Shown piece after piece: positions 1 through 5,493 of a DNA stretch of 9,873 nt. A program made the position numbers and the translations under genes. The notes beneath the pieces are model-generated. The model did no database searches, was not told the DNA's origin, and saw only the letters and a program-made list of their open reading frames with translations. Numbering within the stretch: position 1 is the first letter of the stretch; every line of letters begins with the position of its first letter. Origin of the DNA: Eubacteriales Family XIII. Incertae Sedis bacterium (GTDB lineage Bacteria > Bacillota > Clostridia > Peptostreptococcales > Anaerovoracaceae); NCBI GenBank assembly GCA_031272745.1, contig JAISTF010000061.1, forward strand, positions 1 to 9,873, read 5' to 3'.

Positions 1-1038
1 ACGAAATTCGAGATGGAGGACATCTGCGACGATCCGGGCGGCGGCGTGTTCACGTCCGTCTACCACGAGCGCGCGGCCATCCCGCCCGTCGGCGAGTCGC
101 TCAACGACTTCGACTGTGTCGTGGAGGTCGCAAAGAAAATCAGCGAAGATGCTTATCTTAGATACACGGCGAACGGGCGCAAGACCGAAGACATCATCGA
201 TCTGTTCTGGCAGGGCTCCGGCGTCGACCATTTGGACAAGGAAGACGATTTCCACAAGAAGGACATCTTCATCCTGCCTTGCGACCCGGACATCCAAAAG
301 CGTGTGCCGCCGCAGCTGCGCCTCTTCGCAGAGGATCCGGAAAACAACCCGCTGACCACGCCGACGGGCAAGCTCGAGTTCACGTCGACGGGGATACAAA
401 AGCACTTCCCGGACGACAAGGAGCGGCCGCCGTATCCAATGTGGATCGAGAAGGGCCCCTGCCATGACGAGACGCTCGCGTCTCCGCGCGCAAAGGACTA
501 TCCGCTGCTCTGCATGAGCAACCACGGGCGCTGGCGCTTCCACGCAAACTTGGACGATGTCACTTGGCATCGCGAGATCGAGACAATGAAGGTCAAAGGA
601 AAGGATGGCTATCAGTACGAACCCGCATGGCTGAACCCGGAGACGGCGGCGCGCTACGGCATCACGCACGGCGACATCATCAAAGTCTATAACGAACGGG
701 GCACGGTGCTGTGCGGCGCCTATGTGACGGAGCGTGTTGTGCCCGACACGATCTACATCGATCACGGCGCGCGCTTCGACCCGATCGACGCGGAGACGCT
801 CGACCGTGGCGGCGCGATCAATCTGATCTCACCGCACGCAAACATGAGCACGCATGTGACGGGAATGGTCGTGTCGGGGTATCTCGTTGCGGCCGCGAAG
901 GTGACGGACGAGGAGATGGCCGCATGGCGCAAGGCGTATCCGGAATCGTTTGCGCGCAAAATCGACGAAGGCTGCGGCGTCTGCCTCGAAGGCTGGCTGG
1001 CTGGTGAGGGCGAAGGAAACGAGGGCTACAAATCGTAG
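1..1038 (+). CDS. Molybdopterin oxidoreductase, DMSO reductase family, C-terminal part (5' end outside window)
   Basis: The frame is open from base 1, so the ATG at 13 is almost certainly internal. About 345 C-terminal residues are present and the catalytic N-terminal half is missing. A stretch around positions 355-440 (TPTGKLEF, then a FPDDKERPPYPMW segment) is typical of the part just before the dinucleotide-binding domain. The molydopterin-dinucleotide-binding domain runs from about 500 to 900, with SNHGRWRFHANLDD, a GITHGDIIKVYNERG segment, an HGARFDPID segment and a closing GMVVSGYLVAAAKV. From family knowledge, this layout resembles the pyrogallol transhydroxylase/catechol dehydroxylase-like branch more than nitrate reductase or formate dehydrogenase. 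That subgroup call is inference, because the active-site residue and the N-terminal Fe-S motif lie outside the window. The C-terminus carries an EGCGVC pair of cysteines and a Gly/Glu-rich tail. The gene converges on the small membrane-protein gene and overlaps its end by 13 bp. Its Fe-S partner subunit, if any, would be upstream of the window. Confidence 0.88.
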   Translation, partial: TKFEMEDICDDPGGGVFTSVYHERAAIPPVGESLNDFDCVVEVAKKISEDAYLRYTANGRKTEDIIDLFWQGSGVDHLDKEDDFHKKDIFILPCDPDIQKRVPPQLRLFAEDPENNPLTTPTGKLEFTSTGIQKHFPDDKERPPYPMWIEKGPCHDETLASPRAKDYPLLCMSNHGRWRFHANLDDVTWHREIETMKVKGKDGYQYEPAWLNPETAARYGITHGDIIKVYNERGTVLCGAYVTERVVPDTIYIDHGARFDPIDAETLDRGGAINLISPHANMSTHVTGMVVSGYLVAAAKVTDEEMAAWRKAYPESFARKIDEGCGVCLEGWLAGEGEGNEGYKS

Positions 1039-1226
1039 TAGTCGCTCGGGTCGTCCGCCGTCACGGTGTCGTTCGTGAACTGGTTCAGGATGTTGGTCGC
1101 GACGCGCGCGCCGGCCGTCGCCCCCGCGAGGATTTTGTCCCAGTAGGTGATGACGAGGAAAATCGTCGTGCCGAGCAGGACGATCGCGGCGCCGATTCCG
1201 AACATATACTTGAATGCTTTCATCAT
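1026..1226 (-). CDS. Small single-span membrane protein of unknown function (66 aa)
   Basis: The start is the first of two adjacent ATG codons (1226-1224 and 1223-1221). It lies 7 nt after a strong GGAGG at 1238-1234, which rules out the longer frame starting at 1283. The protein has a short basic N-terminus (MMKAFKYMFG), then one hydrophobic helix at about residues 9-27. An alanine/glycine-rich amphipathic stretch (ILAGATAGARVATNIL) follows, ending in an acidic tail (TADDPSDYYDL). This suggests an inner-membrane anchor with the charged tail on one face. I do not recognise the family. The stop codon lies inside the last codons of the convergent molybdoenzyme gene. It sits 61 nt downstream of menA and has its own promoter-like sequence, so it may be read both alone and with the long operon. 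A role near the membrane quinone machinery is possible but only inferred from position. Confidence 0.72.
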   Translation of the reverse strand: MMKAFKYMFGIGAAIVLLGTTIFLVITYWDKILAGATAGARVATNILNQFTNDTVTADDPSDYYDL

Positions 1227-1229
1227 GAT

Positions 1230-1238
1230 AGGACCTCC
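1230..1238 (-). promoter_or_regulatory. Strong ribosome binding site that fixes the start of the small membrane-protein gene
   Basis: The minus strand reads GGAGGTCC here. GGAGG ends 7 nt before the first ATG (1226) and 10 nt before the second (1223). Either of these adjacent codons can be used, and the longer reading frame beginning at 1283 is ruled out. Confidence 0.75.
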
Positions 1239-1249
1239 GTTTTCTTGAT

Positions 1250-1281
1250 ATAGGCTTAGTATACCACAATAACGTATGCGC
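1250..1281 (-). promoter_or_regulatory. Putative extended -10 promoter for the small membrane-protein gene
   Basis: On the minus strand the menA-to-small-gene gap contains TGGTATACT: a TATACT -10 hexamer at 1263-1258, preceded by the TGn extension at 1266-1264. The -35 region is weak. GCATTG lies 17 bp upstream and TTGCGC is too close at 14 bp, which fits reliance on the extended -10. The predicted transcript start is near 1251, giving a leader of about 25 nt with a strong GGAGG. This is the only AT-rich intergenic stretch in the window. Confidence 0.55.
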
Positions 1282-1287
1282 AATGCG

Positions 1288-2343
1288 TCAAAGCCCCGGC
1301 AGCGACGGCAGCAGTACCATCGCGGCGTAAAGGGCGTTCAGGCGGATGTTGGCACCCGTCGCGAGCGCCATCGAGCGGATGCGGTTTTCGGGCAAAAGCC
1401 CTTCGCGGACGAGGCGCACTTCCTGCGGAATGAGCCAGGCGCACAGCAGCGGGATGAGCCAGGCGGCGGCGAGGCCGAAGCGGAAGACGGACACGGCGGA
1501 AGCCCAGGCGAGCGCGGCCGCGAAGAGCAGGGCGTGCAGCGCGAGCGCGCGGCGGCGGCCGATTCTCGTCGGCAGGGTGTGGCGCTGCGCCGCGCGGTCC
1601 TTTTCGATGTCGCAGCCGTTGTTCGTGAGCATGATGAGCGCGATCGTGAGGATGACGGGGACGCTGTATGCCACGATGCGCGGGTCGAGCGAGCGCGTGA
1701 AGGCGTAGAAGCAGGCGAGCGGGATTACGCCGCCCATGACGACGCCCGAGAGGAATTCGCCGACGGGCGTGTAGGACAGCGGGATGACACCGTAGGCGTA
1801 GAGGAAGACGACGGCCGCGCCGACCGCGCCGAAGAGGAGCAGCTCGGGGCCGACCGTGACGAGCGCGTACAGCCCGCAGAGCAGGGCGAGCCCGATGAAA
1901 CCGACGCCGACGACAAAGGCGAGCACGGGCTCGTAATCATGGTAGACGATGGACGCGTCCGTCTCGTCGATGCAGTTCTCGCGGCGGTCGACGCCCGCGA
2001 TGAAATCCGAATAATCGTTGAGCGTGTTGACGGCGCATTGAAGGCAGACGGCCGTGCCGAGCAGCGAGAAAAACAGCGGGAACGAAAAGCCGCCCGCTCC
2101 GAAGCCCGTAGGGGCGGGGCTTGCCCCGCCCGCAATCGCGCCCGCGCCCCCGCCCGCAATCGCAAACGCCGCGGCAAGCACGACTGGCATGACGCTCGCG
2201 CCCCAGGTCTGCGGCGCGGCGAGCTCGACGACGGCGCGCACGGTCAGCCGCCGGAAACCGCGCCGGCGGATGCAGCCCGCAAGCTCCGAGGGCACGAGGA
2301 AAAGCGCGTTCATGTTCGAGACGGAAGGCTTCACCGCAGGCAT
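1288..2343 (-). CDS. menA: 1,4-dihydroxy-2-naphthoate polyprenyltransferase (MenA, UbiA superfamily)
   Basis: This integral membrane enzyme would attach the polyprenyl chain to 1,4-dihydroxy-2-naphthoate in menaquinone synthesis. Both Asp-rich UbiA motifs are present. The first is NDYSDFIAGVD (residues 109-119), with more acidic residues in CIDETDAS. The second is NNGCDIEKDRAAQRHTL (241-257), which matches the NNxxDIxxDxxxGKRTL pattern of MenA well. About eight hydrophobic helices follow the usual UbiA layout. At 351 aa it is longer than the usual 290-310, partly because residues about 61-80 are a Gly/Ala/Pro-rich stretch made by a palindromic repeat and a tandem duplication. The gene starts 7 nt after the flxA stop and ends the operon. 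The ATG at 2343 touches the GGGAG ribosome binding site with no spacer. The in-frame GTG at 2334-2332, 9 nt after that site, may be the true start. The enzyme gets its prenyl donor from the synthase encoded at the other end of the operon. Confidence 0.85.
   Translation of the reverse strand: MPAVKPSVSNMNALFLVPSELAGCIRRRGFRRLTVRAVVELAAPQTWGASVMPVVLAAAFAIAGGGAGAIAGGASPAPTGFGAGGFSFPLFFSLLGTAVCLQCAVNTLNDYSDFIAGVDRRENCIDETDASIVYHDYEPVLAFVVGVGFIGLALLCGLYALVTVGPELLLFGAVGAAVVFLYAYGVIPLSYTPVGEFLSGVVMGGVIPLACFYAFTRSLDPRIVAYSVPVILTIALIMLTNNGCDIEKDRAAQRHTLPTRIGRRRALALHALLFAAALAWASAVSVFRFGLAAAWLIPLLCAWLIPQEVRLVREGLLPENRIRSMALATGANIRLNALYAAMVLLPSLPGL
2108..2132 (+). repeat. REP-like palindromic unit inside menA
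   Basis: The unit begins GTAGGGGC and contains a perfect 9-bp stem (GGGCGGGGC at 2112-2120 against GCCCCGCCC at 2123-2131) with only TT between the arms. It differs at one position from the middle unit in flxC (4571-4596, opposite strand) over 25 bases. It lies within the loop between the first and second hydrophobic segments of MenA and does not break the frame. Confidence 0.8.
2124..2163. repeat. Tandem direct repeat, 24-bp period, in menA
   Basis: The 16-mer CCCCGCCCGCAATCGC occurs at 2124-2139 and again at 2148-2163, a spacing of 24 bp (8 codons). The first copy overlaps the right arm of the palindromic unit. The pair encodes the repeated AIAGG peptides of the MenA loop. This looks like slippage or duplication at the border of an inserted palindrome. 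Confidence 0.75.
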
Positions 2344-2350
2344 CTCCCGC

Positions 2351-3169
2351 TCAATGTTCCGGCGGCAGCTCGTCCAGCTCCGCCATCGAAAAGACCGGCC
2401 CGTCGAGGCACACGTATTTGCTGCCGATGTTGCACCGCCCGCATTTGCCGATGCCGCATTTCATGCGCATCTCGAGCGTCGTGATGATGTTTTCCTTCTC
2501 GAAGCCCATCTTGTACAGGCTCGCGAGCGAGAGCCGGATCATGATCGGCGGCCCGCAGAGGATGCAGGCGCGGCCTTTCGGCGAAAACCCCTTCTCCTCG
2601 ATATAGGCCGGCACGAAGCCGACGTGCCCGTCCCAACCGTCCTCCGGCACGTCGATCGTGATGTGCGTGCCCATCCGCTGCGGCCAGTTCCCGAACAGAT
2701 CCTCTTTGAACACGAGATCCGCCGTCGTGCGCGATCCGTACAGCACGTCGAGCTTGCCATAGTCCTCACGGTGTTCGAGTGCGTAACGGATCAGCGAGCG
2801 GATCGGCGCGAGCCCGATGCCGCCGCCGACAAAGAGCAGGTCTTTGCCTTTCAAGGCATCGACGGGAAAATGGTTGCCGTAAGGCCCGCGCACGCCGACG
2901 GCGTCGCCTTCGGAGAGCTCGTGCAGCGCCTCGGTCAGCGCGCCGACGCGCTTGATCGACGACTCGATCCAGTCCTCGCCCTGCGCCGTGATCGAAAACA
3001 TCGCCTCGCCCGCGCCGGGCACGGAAATCATCGCGAGCTGCCCCGGCATGGGGGCGAACGGCTTCGCGCCGCCCTGCGTCTGCAGGCGGAACGTCTTCAC
3101 GTCCGGCGTCTCGTCCGTGATCCCGATGATCCGGCAGGCGGCGGGCAGCAGCGGATTGGCGGCGTTCAT
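2351..3169 (-). CDS. flxA: FlxA: FAD/NAD(P)-binding, [2Fe-2S] oxidoreductase subunit of the Flx-Hdr complex
   Basis: This 272-aa protein has the ferredoxin-NADP reductase/PyrK fold order. A FAD-binding barrel comes first (residues 10-105), with MPGQLAMISV and EAMFSI in the flavin contact region. An NAD(P)-binding domain follows, with LLFVGGGIGLAPIRSLI at 111-127. A C-terminal cysteine set, C238, C243, C246 and C254 (CGIGKCGRCNIG), binds a [2Fe-2S] cluster as in PyrK and AsrB. It is the expected NADH entry point of the complex in the cytoplasm. ATG at 3169 overlaps the flxB stop as ATGA and follows GGGGAG, so the longer in-frame extension to 3376 is a shadow of flxB. AsrB, the anaerobic sulfite reductase subunit, is close in sequence. 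It is less likely because no siroheme AsrC gene is present and the gene sits with flxD-hdrABC. Confidence 0.88.
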   Translation of the reverse strand: MNAANPLLPAACRIIGITDETPDVKTFRLQTQGGAKPFAPMPGQLAMISVPGAGEAMFSITAQGEDWIESSIKRVGALTEALHELSEGDAVGVRGPYGNHFPVDALKGKDLLFVGGGIGLAPIRSLIRYALEHREDYGKLDVLYGSRTTADLVFKEDLFGNWPQRMGTHITIDVPEDGWDGHVGFVPAYIEEKGFSPKGRACILCGPPIMIRLSLASLYKMGFEKENIITTLEMRMKCGIGKCGRCNIGSKYVCLDGPVFSMAELDELPPEH

Positions 3170-4104
3170 AGTCTCTCCCCCCATTCGACGGCGCGCGTGA
3201 TGTCGAGCCCCTGCGGGCAGCGGCAGATGCAGCGCCCGCAGCCGACGCAAAGCGTCCGCCCGTAGCGCTCGTCGAAATACGCGAGCTTGTGCAAATAACG
3301 GTTGCGCAGTCGCTGCGTTTTCGACCAGCGCGGGTTGTGCCCGCCGGCCATCTGCGTGTAGCCCGGGAACATGCACGAATCCCAGCAGCGGAACGTGTCG
3401 GCCGTCCCGCCCCTGTTTTCCAGCCCTATGTCAAAGCAATAACAAGTGGGGCACACGTAGGTGCAACAGCCGCAACCCAGGCAGGCTTCCGCAAGCCGTT
3501 CCCATAGACCGTCCTCGAAGGCGGCGGTCAGTTTTTGCGCGAGGTCCGGCACCTTGTTCACTTTCAGCGTACAGGTCGGCGCGGGAGCTTTTTCGAGGTG
3601 GGCGGGCATCGGGCCGATGAGGTCGGCCGCCTTCCAAATCTCCGCGACGGCGCTTCCTTTTTCGCTCTGGAAATCCAGCGCATAGCCGCTGCCGTCCGCC
3701 GCCTCGGTCAGCACCACGTCGGCCTCCGGCGCCTCGTGCGGGCTGCCGCCCATCGAGTCGCAGAAGCAGGCAGGGGAAGGGATCTGCGCGCAGGCGAGGG
3801 CGACGATGGTCGCGTTCTCGCGCCGCTGCGCGTAATTGGCGTCGACGTAGCCGCTTTCGAGGAAGGCCGCGTCCAAATTGCCGATGGCGCGCGCGTCGCA
3901 GGGCCGCACCCCGAAGAGCAGCGTCTTCCCGCCCGCGCCCGCCGCCCGCGCTTCGCCGGTCCTGCGGTCGGTTTCGTACAGCGTTTCGCTGCGCGGAAAG
4001 AGCGCGTCCTTCGGCGGCAGCACCTCGTCCGGCACCACCACGGCATACGCCCCCGCAAGCGCCTCCCGCGCCTTATCAAAATTTTCTTTCAGCAAATACA
4101 TCAT
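3166..4104 (-). CDS. flxB: FlxB: AsrA-like 4Fe-4S dicluster subunit of the Flx-Hdr complex
   Basis: This 312-aa soluble protein has two C-terminal [4Fe-4S] motifs of the CxxCxxCxxxCP type. They are at C208, C211, C214, C218 (CLGCGCCTYVCP) and C286, C289, C292, C296 (CVGCGRCICRCP). Between them lies the CWDSCMFPGYTQMAGGHNPR segment characteristic of the AsrA/hydrogenase beta-like family. The N-terminal part has GVRPCDARAI (65-74) and CFCDSMGGSP (113-122), both typical of that family. It should pass electrons between the FlxA flavin/[2Fe-2S] module and the other Fe-S subunits. It starts with a double ATG at 4104-4099. The first overlaps the flxC stop as ATGA, with AGGA upstream. It overlaps flxA by 4 nt at its end, so the two are probably translationally coupled. 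The family assignment is strong; the exact electron path is inferred. Confidence 0.87.
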   Translation of the reverse strand: MMYLLKENFDKAREALAGAYAVVVPDEVLPPKDALFPRSETLYETDRRTGEARAAGAGGKTLLFGVRPCDARAIGNLDAAFLESGYVDANYAQRRENATIVALACAQIPSPACFCDSMGGSPHEAPEADVVLTEAADGSGYALDFQSEKGSAVAEIWKAADLIGPMPAHLEKAPAPTCTLKVNKVPDLAQKLTAAFEDGLWERLAEACLGCGCCTYVCPTCYCFDIGLENRGGTADTFRCWDSCMFPGYTQMAGGHNPRWSKTQRLRNRYLHKLAYFDERYGRTLCVGCGRCICRCPQGLDITRAVEWGERL

Positions 4105-5075
4105 AGGAAATCATCCTTGTCATCCAAATCAAACGCTCCCAAAAAATTCTCCTCTTCCGCGTCCATCCCCTGCACGTACGCCTCGCCCGTCAGCGCCTCG
4201 ATCTCCTTGATCAGCTTCTGCGTCTGCCCCAGGATCGGCAGCCCCATCGGGCACACGCGCTCGCACTCGCCGCATTCGACGCAACGGTCGGCGACGTGGA
4301 AGGCGCGCGTCACGCCGAAAACGCGGTTGTCCGCGGCGCTGTGCTGCTTGCCCTGGAAGCCCTGGCGGTCCATGTCCACGTAGCAGGCGCGGCAGGAGCA
4401 GACGGGACAGGCCTGGCGGCAGGCGTAGCAGCGGATGCACTTCGCGTACACCTCGTCCCAGTACGAAAACTTCTCCGCCGCGGACAGCCCCTCGACCGCC
4501 TCCGCCCGAAAGAACCGCGACCGCAGCGAGGTGTCGGTGTCCAGCGGGCGGCTGCAAGCCGCCCCTACAGCGGGCAGGGCAAGCCCCGCCCCTACATCCG
4601 CAATAGTAGCTTCATCGAGATTTGTAGGGGCGGCATCCTGCCGCCCGCCCGTTTCGGGCATCCCGTCCGCGTCCCACAAGAGCTCGTCCCACACCACCGG
4701 CGCGCGCTCCCGGCACCCCGCGCACCGCTCCGCATCCATGCCGGGGCAGGGCGCGCCGAGGATGTACACCCGCTCGCGCCAGATCTGATGGTCCGTCAAC
4801 AACCGGTTGATCATGCGGCTCTCGCACCCGCGCGCGACGATGCCGACCGCGTAGTCCGCGAGCCGGTGGTCGAGCAGGTATTTCCCGAGCGCGGCCGTGC
4901 AATGCGCGTTCCACACGAGCGCCTGCGCCTCGGCCTCCGTATGCGCAAACAGCACCGTCGTGCGCTCGGCAAACCGTGTCGGCGCCCAGCCGATGACGAA
5001 GCGCACCGTGCCGTCCGCCAAAAGCCGCGAGGCCGCGCTTCGGATTTTCTGCTGCTGCTGCGAAAAATTATTCAT
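4101..5075 (-). CDS. flxC: FlxC: FrhB/FdhB-like 4Fe-4S subunit of the Flx-Hdr complex, with an internal repeat insertion
   Basis: The N-terminal half (residues about 1-130) has a VARGCESRMINRLL segment and further cysteines near PCPGMDAERCAGC, typical of the Fe-S electron-transfer subunit in flx operons. The C-terminal half has two ferredoxin motifs: C213, C216, C219, C223 (CIRCYACRQACP), then further cysteines at 226, 228 and 231; and C265, C268, C271, C275 (CVECGECERVCP). I start it at ATG 5075, which lies 7 nt after an AAGGGG site; a TTG two codons earlier is poorer. The start overlaps the flxD stop by 8 nt and the end overlaps flxB by 4. Residues about 143-178, in the linker before the ferredoxin domain, are encoded by a composite of three palindromic units. 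The stretch is low-complexity (GAGLALPAVGAACSRP) and probably dispensable. All cluster cysteines remain intact, so the gene looks functional. Confidence 0.85.
   Translation of the reverse strand: MNNFSQQQQKIRSAASRLLADGTVRFVIGWAPTRFAERTTVLFAHTEAEAQALVWNAHCTAALGKYLLDHRLADYAVGIVARGCESRMINRLLTDHQIWRERVYILGAPCPGMDAERCAGCRERAPVVWDELLWDADGMPETGGRQDAAPTNLDEATIADVGAGLALPAVGAACSRPLDTDTSLRSRFFRAEAVEGLSAAEKFSYWDEVYAKCIRCYACRQACPVCSCRACYVDMDRQGFQGKQHSAADNRVFGVTRAFHVADRCVECGECERVCPMGLPILGQTQKLIKEIEALTGEAYVQGMDAEEENFLGAFDLDDKDDFL
4544..4569 (-). repeat. Palindromic unit 1 of the flxC composite
   Basis: The stem is GGGCGGC (4546-4552) against GCCGCCC (4558-4564) with a 5-nt loop. On the minus strand it reads TGTAGGGGCGGC, TTGCA, GCCGCCCGC. 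It is in tandem with the unit at 4571-4596 at a 27-nt spacing, so both are read in the same frame (VGAGLALPA, then VGAACSRP). Confidence 0.8.
4571..4596 (-). repeat. Palindromic unit 2 of the flxC composite
   Basis: The stem at 4572-4580 against 4583-4591 is 9 bp with one A-C mismatch. It is nearly identical to the unit in menA (24 of 25 bases), so the two are the same subtype. The outer units of the flxC composite form a second subtype with a shorter stem. Confidence 0.8.
4623..4648 (+). repeat. Palindromic unit 3 of the flxC composite, inverted relative to units 1 and 2
   Basis: A perfect 8-bp stem, GGGCGGCA (4628-4635) against TGCCGCCC (4639-4646), has a 3-nt loop. On the coding strand it gives the GGRQDAAPT peptide of FlxC. 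Confidence 0.8.
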
Positions 5076-5493
5076 GCCCAAGCCCCTTCACAATCGCACA
5101 AACCTCGGAGACAAAATCGCGGAATTTCGCGGCTTCGGAGCCGGAGATCCACCGCGCGTGGAAGCGCCTCGGGTCGATGCCGTTGAATTCGAGCAGCCCT
5201 CGCATCAGCATGAAGCGCCGCCGCGTGAAAAAATTTCCGGTCGCATAATGGCAGTCGCCCGGATGGCAACCGCAGACCACCACGCCGTCCGCGCCGCGCG
5301 CAAACGCCCGCAGGATGAACTGCGGGTTCACGCGCCCCGAGCAGGGCACGCGCACGACGCGCACGTTTGCGGGGTATTTCATGCGGTTCAGCCCCGCGAG
5401 GTCCGCGCCCGTGTACGTGCACCAATTGCAGCAAAAAGCGAGGATTTTGGGCTCGCCGCCGGCCGCCGTGTTTGTCCTGTTTGCTACGTCCAT
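5068..5493 (-). CDS. flxD: FlxD: MvhD-like [2Fe-2S] electron-transfer subunit linking Flx to HdrA
   Basis: This 141-aa protein matches the MvhD/FlpD family in length and motifs. It has CCNWCTYTGADLAGLNRMKYP (C21, C22, C25), VPCSGRVNP (C51) and VVVCGCHPGDCHYATGN (C74, C76, C81), cysteines expected to hold a [2Fe-2S] cluster. In methanogens MvhD bridges the hydrogenase to HdrA. In flx operons it bridges the NADH-oxidising module to HdrA. The start is ATG 5493, after GGAGGAG with an 11-nt gap, slightly long, and it overlaps the hdrA stop by 10 nt. The in-frame extension to 5718 is a shadow of hdrA and carries no family motif. The gene's position between hdrA and flxC fits its role as the connector. 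Confidence 0.92.
   Translation of the reverse strand: MDVANRTNTAAGGEPKILAFCCNWCTYTGADLAGLNRMKYPANVRVVRVPCSGRVNPQFILRAFARGADGVVVCGCHPGDCHYATGNFFTRRRFMLMRGLLEFNGIDPRRFHARWISGSEAAKFRDFVSEVCAIVKGLGHE

Larger units (their letters stand above)
4544..4648. repeat. REPIN-like composite of three palindromic units inserted in frame in flxC
   Basis: Two outer 26-bp units point towards each other as inverted copies (4544-4569 on the minus strand, 4623-4648 on the plus strand). They share TGTAGGGGCGGC at the start and GCCGCCCGC at the end, and differ only in the 5-nt centre. A third unit (4571-4596, minus strand) is in tandem with the left one at a 27-bp period. A 26-nt unrelated spacer (4597-4622) separates it from the right unit. 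The whole is 105 bp, exactly 35 codons. Each unit can form its own hairpin, and the inverted pair can form a longer one in RNA or single-stranded DNA. Confidence 0.82.

Noticed and set aside
1276..2484. A 402-codon open frame on the plus strand opposite menA.
   Set aside because: Low-complexity, Arg/Glu/Asp-rich translation, antisense to a clear membrane enzyme, with no ribosome binding site or motif.
2054..3265. A 403-codon open frame on the plus strand opposite flxA and part of menA.
   Set aside because: Antisense shadow; no recognisable domain, and both opposite genes are well supported.
2351..4104. An anaerobic sulfite reductase operon (asrA, asrB).
   Set aside because: FlxB and FlxA resemble AsrA and AsrB, but no siroheme subunit AsrC follows. 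The genes continue directly from hdrCBA-flxDC, so the Flx-Hdr reading explains all seven.
4544..4648. Transcription terminator made by the GC-rich hairpins in flxC.
   Set aside because: No T-run follows on either strand, the frame reads through intact, and conserved ferredoxin motifs lie downstream.
4544..4648. A small CRISPR array, because of the repeat-spacer look.
   Set aside because: Units are palindromic, in mixed orientation, with spacings of 1 and 26 nt. There are no cas genes, and the whole element is in-frame coding sequence.
5076..5081. TTG start of flxC at 5081.
   Set aside because: ATG at 5075 lies at a better distance (7 nt) from the AAGGGG site; the TTG would be almost on top of it.
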